Source of the DNA: Crossaster papposus
Taxonomy: Eukaryota > Echinodermata > Asteroidea > Velatida > Solasteridae
DNA length: 64,000 bases
Assembly: GCA_037893245.1 (NCBI GenBank)
Contig: JBAIAA010000669.1
Location: 1,752,287 to 1,816,286, forward strand
Reading direction: 5' to 3'
Shown piece after piece: positions 46,551-60,100 of this stretch. Every line of letters starts with the position of its first letter. Positions within the stretch are counted from its first letter, which is position 1. Made by a program: the position numbers and the translations under genes. The notes beneath the pieces are model-generated. The model had not been told where the DNA came from. It was given only the letters and a program-made list of their open reading frames with translations, and did not search any database.

Positions 46551-48154
46551 CGCTAAACCACTTGTTGATACACTGTGACAGATATTTGCAGTAACCAGGG
46601 AACGATGTGGCCAGTAGATTCAGTTTACTGCACCCCTCTGAAGTCAGTTGGAACAATGTACATATTTGTTTAAGAAAATAGTTACGACATTTTTTTGAGA
46701 TACTTTTATTTTTGTCATAAATAAAGTACTTTTTTTTACTCTGGGGACAAAAATATGGACAAAATTAGACTGCTAGGAATTGTTTGAGCGCAGTTAGAAT
46801 GTGTGTAGTGGAGGTGCTAAAGATGGTTATTGGGACAGCCATGTCTTACGTGGTGCGCGCGCGGTACGCGTGCTAGACTGTACACGTACTGTACGTATCC
46901 AAAGAATTGATTTGTGCTAAATATCGCGTTGACTATTAATTATTAAATCGTTATAATCGATGTGTTTGCAGGAATTGTCCGTGAAATGTGTTATCCGAAG
47001 GTGACTGACTTAGTGCTGAAGATGAAACATTCACTCGGATTTTTTGGCTGATACATTTGTGGAAATAAAACTTTTAGTTTTACCGAGTGACGGTGTCGAA
47101 AACACCAGGAACTTCTTGTACCGTCGTTAACCGTGCGCGGTGCCAACAGTGTTACCCGACTGCAGGCGCTCAAGCCCCCGTGGTGGTATCGGGGTCGACG
47201 CGGTACCCGGGGAACTGCGAGTGCGGAGTTTTCGAAAAGTGTAACGTTTGCTGCAGTGAAGTACACCAAAACACGTATGGTTGTGAGTTACTGATAAAAG
47301 AGTTTTTACACATGACATTGTCATGCATGATTGCGTGCATTGTAGGCTAGGCCTATGAAAAATTAAATGGAAGGGGACATTTCTTTTTAAAATTTAAATT
47401 TAATATAAAAAAAGTTCAGCCAAAAACCCCACTCCTATATGCCAGTTCCCGGTTTCAGATTTATGTATTTCCAACATTTTTGCAAGCTTCATAAAGTAGC
47501 GTCAGTCACTAGCTAGTCAGTGTGCAATAATTTTTCTTTTTCTAATTTTGTTAACAACTTTTCTAAAACTTTAATACTGCATTATTAAAAAACGTTATTA
47601 TTAAAAATAAAACGTATATCTATTCTTACGCTTAACTTTTGTGATTTTAAAAAAGACAAAAATAGGAATAGGGGTTAAACAAATTAATAAATAAAATTTA
47701 ATAGGCCTAAAATTAATAGGCAGATTATTTCGGAACTGAGTTAGGGATTTACGAGTTTTTCCTTCCCAAAAATATGCCTACTTTTTATGTTGTGACCCAG
47801 TAGCCTAGTTCTGGTTTCTTTATGCACAGAAACTCGGGTGATGTCCAGGTATGGAATTTGTTTAGGGAATTGCCCTCCAATTAGACCCAATAATTGGGGC
47901 GTTTTCACTCTTTTTTCGAATTTTTTATTTTGTCGGTCGTCCAAAATTCGAAAAAGGAGTGAAAACGCCCCAATTATTGGGTCTACCCTCCAATTATTAA
48001 TTTCATCTAAATTATCAACACCAATTTTTTTATTTGCTTTTTGAAACCCTGCATCACAGTTTCAGCCTACATGTAGGTTTCATCGAGCACCATGTTTTTA
48101 AGGTGACTGCCTGTTCCACCCCGGTATTAATCCAGCCTGGCACACCGTACCACC
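46551..48154. other. Intergenic region upstream of the CCDC60-like gene
   Basis: An 87-codon frame at about 47087-47350 is Cys-rich but lacks family features or clear splice sites and is not called. An inverted pair, CCAATAATTGGGGCGTTTTC with its complement, lies at 47887-47987. The promoter of the gene at 48155 should be here, but no motif can be defended. Confidence 0.35.
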
Positions 48155-51100
48155 ATGTCACCAGCTAAGACACGGGACCCCAGGTCCTACATCCTGGGTG
48201 TCCCGTTGCCTCTCCCTTCCCAGCAAGGGGAGTACATCATGGCCCGCTCGGACACCAAGTACAAGTCCAACTGTGCTGCGCCGTCCAAGGAGGAATGTTT
48301 CAAGGCAACCTACGCAAGACGGTAATTGACAATATAAAACATTTGATAGGGTACATTAGAAATGGTCAACTCTTGCCCAGGTTAACCAGTTCGCGCCGGA
48401 TAACGTATATATATAAACGCAAAGTTTTTCCCAAATTCAAAACGGATAACGCATCAACACGCCAAGTTCAAGTTCGAAAATGTCTGTCAGCAGCGAGTAA
48501 GGCCGGAAATGCGTGGGTGTGCTTCCCGGCACTATCGGCCTGAACACGCTTCGGATCAAGTTTCGTTAAAAATAATCCCGCCCCTCGGCTCGGTGATGTT
48601 AAAATAATCCCGGCACAAACTGGTTAACTCGTACCCTGAAATCTACACCCTAGTCAAATCGTACCCGAGTCGGCTCGTACCCTTGTGCACGTACGTTTAC
48701 ACGAGAGTTCTCTTGCGTTTTTTCTCGTGGGTCTTCTGGTGTGTTCTAAGCCCTATGTGAGAGAGGTAGACCTACATGTATTTACATGTGAAATATTTGT
48801 TCGGACCATGGTTCGGACTATGGTGTCTGTACTGTACAATGTAGTTTGCTTTCTGCCTGGCCCGTCTGTCACACAAGTTCTTTTTGCGTTGTTGATCAAA
48901 CTTGGAGCAAGTTCGATCAAAGACTATAGTTAAAGGGATTGTATACGTTTGGTAAGTGGAACCCACTGTTTGTTTCAATCCTATATAAAACTAACCTGTA
49001 CACATTTCATTTCAAAGGGTGGGAGCGATTTTGAGATATTGCCGAAAATCTGGAGCGGTTATGTCCACGCAGGAAGAATAATCTGCATTGGAATACACAA
49101 TCTGAGAAACGTCACTGCAGTTATGTTCTCAGACTCAAATTTTGGCGTATAAAAAGTGATATCTTTTTTCATAACCGCAGAACTTTGAAGTGAAAAGTTT
49201 CTAAAAATGCATTATATTATCCAAAGCTGCTGTACTTCTTACCAAGTAAGTTTTTATTGCCATATTAGTTTTTGGAGTAATAACCAGTTTGCGCCGGGAT
49301 TATTTTAACATCACCAAGCCGAGGGGGCGGGATTATTTTTAACGAAACTCGATCCGAAGCGGGTTCAGGCCGATGATACTGGGAAGCACACCCACACATT
49401 TCCGGCCTTGCTCGCTGCTGACAGACATTTCCGAACTTGAACTTTGCGTGTTTATGCGTCATCCGTTTTGAATTTGGGGAAAACTCTGACCGAACTAACG
49501 CTAGTCGGCGATATTTAGACTAGTCTAGTCGACTATTCGCGACAAGCCTACTACTACTTGGAATGTTTTTATTGAAGCGGTTACCATGGTCTTTCCACAC
49601 GTTTTGAGAGCCGACCAAATGCGCGCACAAAAGGATGGCTGTTGCGTGGTTAACCGATGTTCATGCGATACTGGTATAAGTTCCGTTACAAAATGGACAT
49701 AAATTTCGTGAAAATTAGGATGATTTTTCCAAGCCCAAATATTCGGTTTTGGTTTTTTTTCTTTTCTTTCTTTGGGTTTCGTTTCCGTTTTTGTCAGTTG
49801 GGGTTGGTTTTCGCCTGATTTATTTTGTGGTCGGGTCGGGTCGCGTGGGGTCGGGTTGGGTTGGGTTGGGTTGGGTTGAAGAGTTCAGATCGATTTTGGT
49901 TCGGATTCGGTTTATATTTTTAATGTTTCGGGTCAGTTTGGCCTAGTCAACCCAATCTGATGCACATTACTAACGTAATGCAATTAATACTTTGTGGTGT
50001 TGCCATATATTTACCCTCATTCAAGTTTTAAGCCACGTTTAAATCGTTTGTCTAGGGCTTTACCCATTGCAACTATGCGTGATGGCAGGCTGACAATAGA
50101 CATAGCCGTAGCTCTGGAACCCCATTTTCAGACAGTGACGGACACGGCCTGAGTTTAGTCCAATTAAACTTTACAATAATTTGAACTTTTTTCTTATTTA
50201 CAGACTTCAACAGATGAAAGAGCAAGGCTATCAATCCGTCAACCACAAACCGTACAAGTTGCTTGGAGAACCACTGAATCTGAACGAAAAGAAGCTCATC
50301 CTTCGCGCTCTGGGACAGGACATGGTAAGTAATTTAAGAGGTTTTCGATCATCTGATATCACCAAAAAATGAGAATGTGTAGAGGACTTGGGCTTTCCAA
50401 ATTACGCAAAATCTTAAAATTGACCACCCCTTCATATTTTGACTTTGGATGGCCATATCTCTGAATCACATTGTGCGACTTTACTCTCATTTTGTGGTGA
50501 CAGGTCACATTTGATTGTCCATGTCGCGTAATCTTTTCACGCAGTGCGCGTCCACTGCTAATGACACGATTATAGACCAGCTCCCTAACTCGCGCATTTG
50601 TCTTTGCAAACGGCATCCAGCGGTTTATTTTTTTCCCTATTTCTCCGCAGGCTTTCCTAGGAAGCCAATTAGCGATCGCAGAACTGCGGTTATCAACACG
50701 TATGTACTACGCGCGCACACACAATTTCTTTGTAAAGCAGCGTTAATTAGATATTCAACGCAGGCCGGCGCGACTGCTGAATGGGTAGTTGACTGCGTAA
50801 AGACGCTGTGCATTCTTGAATGGTCAGATTTGCATGAAATGGTCACGCCCCATTTAAGCGAGTTTGCAAAGATCGCTGTGCGAGTTAAGGAGCTGGATTA
50901 ATCATGTCGTTAACGGGCACATTGACGAATACAGTGGTCTTAGGGAATGACTACTGTTACTTAAGCTCAAAAATTTGCTTGGCATAAAAATTCTTCCTTG
51001 GCAAAAACAGATTACAAACCCGACTTGGATCGATGTTCGTGAAAAACAAATGGCACGCCTGGGTCTGTTTAATGTCAAAATAATCCCGGCATGAACTAGT

Positions 51101-54100
51101 TAACCAAAATTATGAAAATATTACATTCGAAATGGGATTCTAGCCTACTACAATTTTTTTTTTTTTTCAATGTAGAATTAATTTTCTTTACTAAAATGAT
51201 TCACACATTTTGAAAAGCAAATAATATTTTCAAGGAGAAAGCATCGGAAATATTGTTCTAATTCACTGTATTGGAAATTGTATATTAAATATTTAAATTA
51301 TGTTGTATCACTTTTTTCACTCAAAGCCTTTTAATACATTGGAATTAAAAATTTTGATGGAAAATATCATTTTTTTCAGTGTAAACTGCCAGATTTTTTG
51401 AAAAACTGCGAACACTAAATTGACTTTGTGTCCAGACGATTTGATTGCGTACTTTGTACTCGCACAGTGACAGCCATACGTCAACACACGATCCGCACAT
51501 TGACACATTTTAAACAAATCATCACGCACCATTTTGGCATACGGACAGTAAACGCTAAGCCAGATTAATTTGTCCCGTATGAATTTCGATCGGTTTTTCC
51601 CGTCGCCCGGGCGACGTGCCAAATGCCGTTTAATGATTAAACCGATTTGTATTGATAATTCACTCGAGAAATTGAAGAGCGCTCGTTCTCGTGTAGTGCC
51701 CTAGAACAAATGCAGTGGTTGATTGCGCCCTTGTCAAATATGGCTGCACTTTGACTTGTTAGTGCAAACATTTATATATCTGTCAAATATTTCAGCTTTA
51801 TATTTCAGTTGGTAAACAATATGAAAAACATTTTTTTTTAATAAGCAGAGATTTATATTTTGACCCCAATTTTTGTTTTATTGGCCACGATACTAACCTT
51901 TTTTTCCTTCAGAATTATAAAGTAAATTTAACCATCCTTCTATTTAAGATACACCATTCTTCTATTTAAGATACACCATTGGTAATTGCTTATCAGAAAT
52001 GGGTGGATTTGGGAGGTTGTATTTTATAGTAAATATCGTTTAACTGACCTGTCTGAAGTTTTGCTATCATGGATGTTGAGAAAAATGAGAAAAACGGTGT
52101 TCGTTGTCAACCGGCATCGGGCAGTGGTTCTTATGTTGTTCTTGATTTTTTCCCGATCGCCATTTGTGGGGTTTTAATAAAATTTAAAGGTAGTATACAC
52201 CATTGGTCATTGCTTAAATTATCATGAATGAGTAGATTTGGGGGGTTGTATTTATAGTAAATATCGTTTAACTGAGATGTCCGAAGTTTTACAATCATGG
52301 ATGCCGAGAAAAGCATGAAAAACAGCGGGTTTTTTTCAACCGGCATCGAGCAGTTATTCTTATGTTATCTTTGTTTTTTCGCGCTCGCCGTCCGGCGATC
52401 GCGAATTTTTCATTATAAAATTATATTTTACGAAAGAATTACAGGATATCTAGCGCAATCATTTTGCTGGATGCCCAGAATCAACATTTACTTTCAGATG
52501 AGTAAAATATTTCCTAATAATTCGGTAGTAAATATTTTCGATATCTGCAAATGGTGTATACTACCTTTAATTTGTCGGTAAAATTACAAGATATCTAGTG
52601 CTATCCTTCAGGCCTCAAACTTCGCAATTTTTAGGGCAAGGCCACTTTGGCCTTGAATTGGTCAAATTTTTAAAGGGCACCGAGGCCATGAGGTAGGGCA
52701 CCAAGGCCAACTTGCAAGTTAACGAAAGGGCACCAAGGCCATAAAGAATAAACATCATGAAACAATTTCTGTAGGTAAATTCACTTTCTGTGAATGAAGC
52801 CCTTTTGCTCCGCCAAACTTTTCCCGAGAAAAACCGATCCACCCGTCCACGCGTTCGGCCCCAGATTTTTCCCGAAAACATCGCGGAGTTTTAACTCAAC
52901 GCGTTTTCCGAACCCCTAGTATAAAGCGAGTGACAGTTGAACGGGTTTCATTTTGATCCCGAAGGGGTACTGAACAACTGGTTCCTATTCATTGACTCTG
53001 ACATGTACATGTGCAAATATACATGTGTACATGATGCGTGATTTACGTGCACAAACATCTACGAACACCAGTGAACAAGCACAGTCCCAGTACAGTGCAA
53101 TTTAGCCGGGCGCCAACCTCGACAACCATGCGTAGATACGCGTGTTGCAAGATGAGTACCAGTGCAATTGTTCTCAAACGGTCGTTGGGGACCAAGCAAG
53201 TACTTCCGGCCCGTGTACAAATTTGGAATAAACAATGTGCGTCTCTCTTACGCAAGGCTGTCGTTCTGCATCGTTCACATGCTGCTGCTGCTGGCGGCGT
53301 GGCTTTTTGCACACAAAATACTCCGTCCCGGCGACCGCCGTGTGCCATTTATCACCGACATAAAAACATTAATTTTGATCTCAAAAAGGGCACGGCGGCC
53401 ATCGGAGAAAAAGGGCAAGGCATTTTTGGCCGTAAAAATGTCAGATTTTCTCGAGGCACCACGGCCAGTATGAAGGGCACCGGCGGCCATGGCCGTCGTG
53501 GCCGCCGGGAACTTTGAGGCCTGATCCTTTTGCTGGATGCCTACAGTAATTATTTACTTTAAATTAAGTGAGATATTTCTTTATAATTTGGTAGTAAACA
53601 TGTCCATTACCCACGGCTACGGATTAACATTTTTTATTTGTTCAGGTCCAATCGGAGGATTCGTCGGGGAGTGGCTCGGACGAGGAAGGGGAGGACAAGG
53701 AGGAGAGCGCCCTCACGCAGCAACAAGTCGAGAGCAAACCGCCGCAGCTGAAATTTGTCTTCCATCAGACCCACAAGAACAAGAAGTCTCTGAACAAAGA
53801 AATCTCATCGGCAAGGTACCAATCTATGACATGTATGCACTACTTTAGACACAATATGGGCCGTTTTCCAAACCCTGGCTTTGGCTCCAGCCCATTGCTA
53901 AACTGCATGAATGAAGCCTGAGACGAAGAGGAGGTTTGGGTTTGGACAACGGCCTTGAATTGCGACCACAATCGTCAGCATTTGAGGCACATTATTCTTG
54001 CACCTAAACCTAGTCGTGCACTGAATCAAGCAATAATGGTGCCTACACTCACATGTGTTGTTCCTTTACTTGCACCACCCTTCGCGGATTACAAAATATA

Positions 54101-57100
54101 GTAGTAACTGGAATTTCCAAAAATGTGCCTCTGAGACTTGATGTGATGCGATCAAGCAAAATCAGTCGGAACTCGGCAATTCTTGTTTTGAGATCGGGCC
54201 AAAATATGTTCGTAGGGTTGGACAAATCCAAATTGACTTTTTTACAAAAACAGAAGGGGAAAATATTTTTTCTTTTACATGAAAATACTCTTTTAACCAA
54301 ATTCAGAAGGGAAGTGATACAAAAACTTGATTTTCTCAGTTTCTTTTTTTTTAACGTGCTGGTGTTCAAATGGTTGTAATTTTTTAACCGAAGGCCGTAT
54401 TCACATGGGGTTTTCACTGAAATTGAGCCTGAAGTACGCTTCAAAAGAATATGTAAAAATCCCCAAAATGACCAAGGCCTACTTCAGACTGATTTTGCTT
54501 GATCGCATCACATGTGTTGTTCCACCACTTGCACCACCCTTTGCGAATTAGAAAATAAACCAGTAACTGGATTTTCCAAAAATGTGCCTCTGAGACATAT
54601 CTTTGGACATGAAATTCTTTTATTATTTTTCTGAATCATGAACTATTATTCTACAATCTCCCCAAATGTGAACATAATCCTTAAACAATTGTTTATAGAA
54701 ATAAATAATCTCGTAATCAGGTTGTCGTGGTTTTATCACTAAATCCTTCCCCCAGGGGAGATATAGGATGTGGTACATATGTAAATAATACATAATTTTA
54801 AAGCTGAGAACCTAGAGAATTTGAAAAAAAGCAAAAATTTAAAAACCAAACATTGTCAACTTTATCCGGGTTTCGTTGGAGCAGGGGCCGATTTCACGAA
54901 ACTCGTCTTAACTTACGACTCATCTTAGGACTTAGGACGAGTCCTAGATCAAAGATCGATCTTGGCTAAGACGTGTCCTAGGATCGATTTCACTATACCC
55001 ATCTTACGAAAGACGCATCGCAACTACCATCGCAGTCGTTGAAAAGAAACCGCAAACCAACTCCCAGCGTGCGCGCGTTTGAGAACACAAACTATTGCTA
55101 ATCTGCACAGTACAATCACGTACGGTAGTTCTGCATGTTCTATATACGACAGAGTCGACTAGTTGGCGTATAAATAATTAGTTTTTAAAACTTTACGCAC
55201 ATAGCAAAATATAAATGAAATCTGTTTCTTCTCTCGAAACTAAAACTCTAGGCCGACATTTGTCTAATAACGAGAAGATAATGCAATGGTTTACAGACAA
55301 TATACAGATTAACGTACGTATTAATGAGATGAGACGACCCCCGGACCGATCCTAAGTTAAGACGAGTTCAGCCGCTTTGCTATGGAAGTAAGGACGTGTT
55401 GAACGCATCTTAACTTTGGTGAAATCGACAGGACGAGTCGCGAGTTGGGACGAGTTACTCTTCCTAAGACGCGTCTTAGCGTTTCGTAAAATCGGCCCCA
55501 GGTCACATAATTGTTCTTGGGTTTTTTTCTTGCAGAAAAATGGTGAGTTGGGTGAAACTCGGCCATGGTGTATTCACAACAATAAGAAAGGAAGACGAAG
55601 ATAGGGTAAGGAACATTTTGCCATTTTGTCTGTCTAACCCTGCTGATCCTAGACTCAAATTATGGCTGTGTTTGTATTACATGACTACGGCTTGAAATTA
55701 CACACGTGTCTATGAAGGTTTTGGAAGCCTTTGCCTTGGCTTTGCCTCCGACATCCGGATCACTGAGAAGCAAATACTAAGAAAGGCTTGAAATTTCACA
55801 CGTGTCTATGAGGGTTTTGGAAGCCTTTGCCTTGGCTTTGCCTCCGACATCCGGATCACTGAGCAAATACTAAGAAAGGCTTGAAATTTCACACGTGTCT
55901 ATGAGGGTTTTGGAAGCCTTTGCCTTGGCTTCGCCTCCGACATCCGGATCACTGAGAAGCAAATACTAAGAAAGGCTTGAAATTTCACACGTGTCTATGA
56001 GGTATTTGGAAGCCTTTGCCTTAGCTTCGCTCCGACATCCGGATCACTGAGAAGCAAATACTAAGAAAGGCTTGAAATTTCACACGTGTCTATGAGGTAT
56101 TTGGAAGCCTTTGCCTTAGCTTCGCTCCGACATCCGGATCACTGAGAAGCAAATACTAAGAAAGGCTTGAAATTTCACACGTGTCTATGAGGTATTTGGA
56201 AGCCTTTGCCTTAGCTTCGCTCCGACATCCGGATCACTGAGAAGCAAATACTAAGAAAGGTTTGAAATTTCACACATGTCTATGAGGTATTTGGAAGCCT
56301 TTGCCTTAGCTTCGCTCCGACATCCGGATCACTGAGAAGCAAATACTAAGAAAGGTTTGAAATTTCACACATGTCTATGAGGTATTTGGAAGCCTTTGCC
56401 TTAGCTTCGCTCCGACATCCGGATCACTGAGAAGCAAATACTAAGAAAGGCTTGAAACTACACACGTGTCTATGAGGGTTTTGGAAGCCTTTGCCTTACA
56501 TGTAGCTTCGCTCCGACATCCGGATCACAGAGAAGCAAATACTAAGAAAGGCTTGAAATTTCACACATGTCTATGAGGGTTTTGGAAACCTTTGCCTTAG
56601 CTTCGCCTCCGACATCCGGATCACTGAGAAGCAAATACTAAGAAAGGCTTGAAATTTCACACGTGTCTATGAGGGTTTTGGAAGCCTTTGCCTTAGCTTT
56701 GCCTCCGACATCCGGATCACTGAGAAGCAAATACTATTGAAAGCAAATGGAAATATTGTAACTTTTGGCTTCAATGTTTCTGAAGCACAACAGTGTGGTA
56801 AAGGTACGATACACCATTGGTAATTGCTTGTAATTGCTTGAATTATCAGGAATGGGTGGATGTAAAGGTACGATACACAATTGCTTGAATTATTAGGAAT
56901 GGGTGGATGTAAAGGTACGATACACCATTGTAATTGCTTGAATTATCATAAATTCGTGGATGTAAAGGTAGGATACACCATTGTAATTGCTTGAATTATC
57001 ATAAATGGATGTAATTTTTTGTATATATCTTTCATCTGACCTGTCGTAGTTTTACAATCATGGATGCTGAGAAAAGCAAGACAAAGGGCGATCGTTTTCA

Positions 57101-60100
57101 ACAGGCGTCGGGCAGTTGTTCTTATGTTCTTGTTTTTTTCCGCAATCGCCGTCCAGCGATCAAGATTTATTTTCTAAAATTCTATTTTTCAAAACAATTA
57201 TAGGATATCTAGCGCAATAATTTCGCTGGTTGCCTACAATCATTATTTACTGTCAAATAAGTAAGATATTTCTTAATCATTCGGTAGTAACAATTTTCGA
57301 TATCTGCATATCTGATATGTTAAAGAAGGTTGAATTTCTCAAACTGATTTCTTCTACCTAAGGCCACAAATTTATCAATCACCCCCCGTCATGCCAGTAT
57401 ATGTTGGTTGAACTATAAAGGTAATCTTTGTTATATGACTAGCTGAATGCCGAGGAACACGGGAGGTTACAGGATATGGAGAGGCAGAGACGAGAATGGC
57501 AGCCTCCCAACGTGGATAGCTCAGATGAGGATACGGATGACGATCTAGCTAGGGATGAAGATATCAGGTATTACAGATTTACTGACAAATATGCCTTTCT
57601 TTCAGCTTTTCAATTCAAGTGGTAAAAAAACTGTTCAGGTTGTGCCACAGAGCATCTACAATTCCAACGTGCTTGAATTACTCGACACATTTTCCTTTAT
57701 TGTCTTCCAGCGTCTTCCTAACCAGCGACGGCAAGAAAGAGGTCTCCTTCTCCCGGCCTGGGACCCGCCACTACACCACAGCCTCCCGGATCCACCTCAC
57801 ATCCCCAGAAGGCGGCTCAACCCAGACGGGCCCGGACCCTACCCCGTCATCCTTGGATCAGAGCGGGACGACTACCCCAGCCAAGTCCATCCTGAGCTCT
57901 TCCCCGTCTCCTGTGGTCCGCAGGCGGCGAAAGAAAAAAAGTACGGAGCCTCCACGGCCGTACACCCCGGTACGATCCAATATCAATGTGGATGGTGAGG
58001 AAGGAAGAGCTAACAGGTAGGTATCTTCAACCTTAAGCTCACCAATTTTGTGTCGCCTACCTATTTGGGACACTTTACCAGTGCTATACACAACCGTATC
58101 TCCGTACGAATGACCGTTTCTCCGTATGTTAGGGTTTCAGGTTAAGTTTAAAAACAAATTATCTATAACTGTTACATATTATACGCTGTCGTAAGTAAAT
58201 CGCACAACGAAGGGCTTCTGGCGGACTTGCGGCAAGCTTGTGATAAACTCAACTACGTTGTTAAAGCACTATTTATGTGTACATTCTTGTTTGACAGAGA
58301 TGCAATATTTCGTCAGCTGTGCGTACTGAATTGGATCCTAGAAGCCATGATGACCGAACCCCCGGCCGCTATGGAACCCATCACTAAATGCTGGAACATT
58401 AGATACAAGTAAGGGATGATCTAAGTGGATGATCAGGACTTATTTTGTGTCAATTGCAACTGGTGGTAAAATGTTCTGTTTTGACTCGGTGTTTATCACG
58501 GCTGACACAAATATACACACGAAAGTTGAATTTGTCTATCAATGTTTGTTTATGGTGTAAATCAAGGATTTCTTTTGTTCCTCTATGATTTCCTTTGTTT
58601 GGTTTTGTACACGAATCTCAATCAAGGACGTCATCGATCACACACCAGGGATGTGTCTTCCATTTACACCGTAAACAAACCCTATGTTTTGTGTAGTCTG
58701 TTCAGTGCTATGTATGCACTCAAACGTCTATCACTTACTGTACACTATGAACGAACAGCAACCTCGCGCAGCTGGGCTACAATTTGCGACCTGCTCCAAC
58801 GAAACCCGGGCAAAGTTGACTGTTTTTGTTTGTAAAATGTTGGTTTTTTCAAATTCTTTACGTTCTTAGATTTAAAATGATGTCTCATTTACATATGTAC
58901 CTCCACTCTATCTCCCCCGGAGGAAGGATTTAGTGATAAAACCCAGACAACCTAATTATGAGATAAACAGCTTTGAAATTCAGAAAAGCGTATTATTTCT
59001 ATACACAATTGTTTCACAAAATTGACAGAAAAACACACTTCTGGGTGACGGATTATGTTCAAATTTGTGGAGACTGTAGATTAATATTTCGTGGTTCAGA
59101 AGAACCTAAAACCTCAAAATAGTAAAATTCACCCCGAAATGACTTCACGATTTCATTGTAATAAAACACATAGTGCGACTTTGTCCGGGTTTCGTTGGAG
59201 CAGGTCACATATGTGAGGGGTTCTGGCAAAATGAGACAGAAAATGGCAGAGGTTGAAATGAGGATTTGCAGGTTTTAGGAAAGATAACAAATATCTTTAC
59301 AATACTGTTTGTTGTGCTTCAATCGGACATTCTGTTAATAAGTTATTCCTGTTTACAATTTGCACTTATCAACCTGTCGCCAAAGTAAAATGTTAAAGAA
59401 AAGGGCTTAATGTTTTGTACATGTGATAAGAAAAAAGGCCAATTGTTTTTCCTTAAAAAATCTTTTATTCCACTACTTTCTTACTATTTCTTCACAAAAT
59501 ATGGTTAGTAGACATAACAAAGATTTTAAATATCAATAAATCGGAAAAAAGGAAATAAAATCACTTTTTTGAATGTTTTTCCACTGTGGCCTAAAGTTCC
59601 GTCTCATTATGCAAGAACGCCTCATATGTGCACATTAGTTGAATTCTATCCTGCCTTGTAATACAAATTTGCCTTGGCTTATGTTTTTCTTTGTTTTGCC
59701 GCTGGATTTTAGACAACGAAATTATATGTAAGTAAGCAGAACAATGGGTGAGTCTGCTCCCCAAGCCAAACAATTCTGAATATAGACGTATGCAGGGATG
59801 TAGTCGAGTCCATCACAATTCCCTGCAAGTCCCTGTAAGTCCCTGCAAGTCCATCACAAGTCCTTCAGTTCCAATTCAAATCCCAAGCTATTTAAATCAG
59901 CTTTGACAAAGGCATTCCTTTGTCATTGTTTATCCAGTTACTTGTGACTGGCTTTATAAAGGGACTTGTGACTGGCTTCTCGAAGAGACTTGTGAACGGA
60001 CTTGCGGGGACTCGACTACAACCCTGGACGTATGGGCATAACAAAATTGTCGGGCAAGGGGAACTAGACTAAACAATCGGTGTGTGCTACTGCTAGAATC

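Noticed and set aside
47087-47350. Cys-rich 87-codon frame ahead of the CCDC60-like gene
   Set aside because: Some coding-like look, but no acceptor or donor that keeps phase with 48155 and no recognisable domain.
49845-49880. GGGTT repeats as telomere-like sequence
   Set aside because: A five-base unit, few copies, in T/G-rich low-complexity DNA; not the TTAGGG type expected in deuterostomes.
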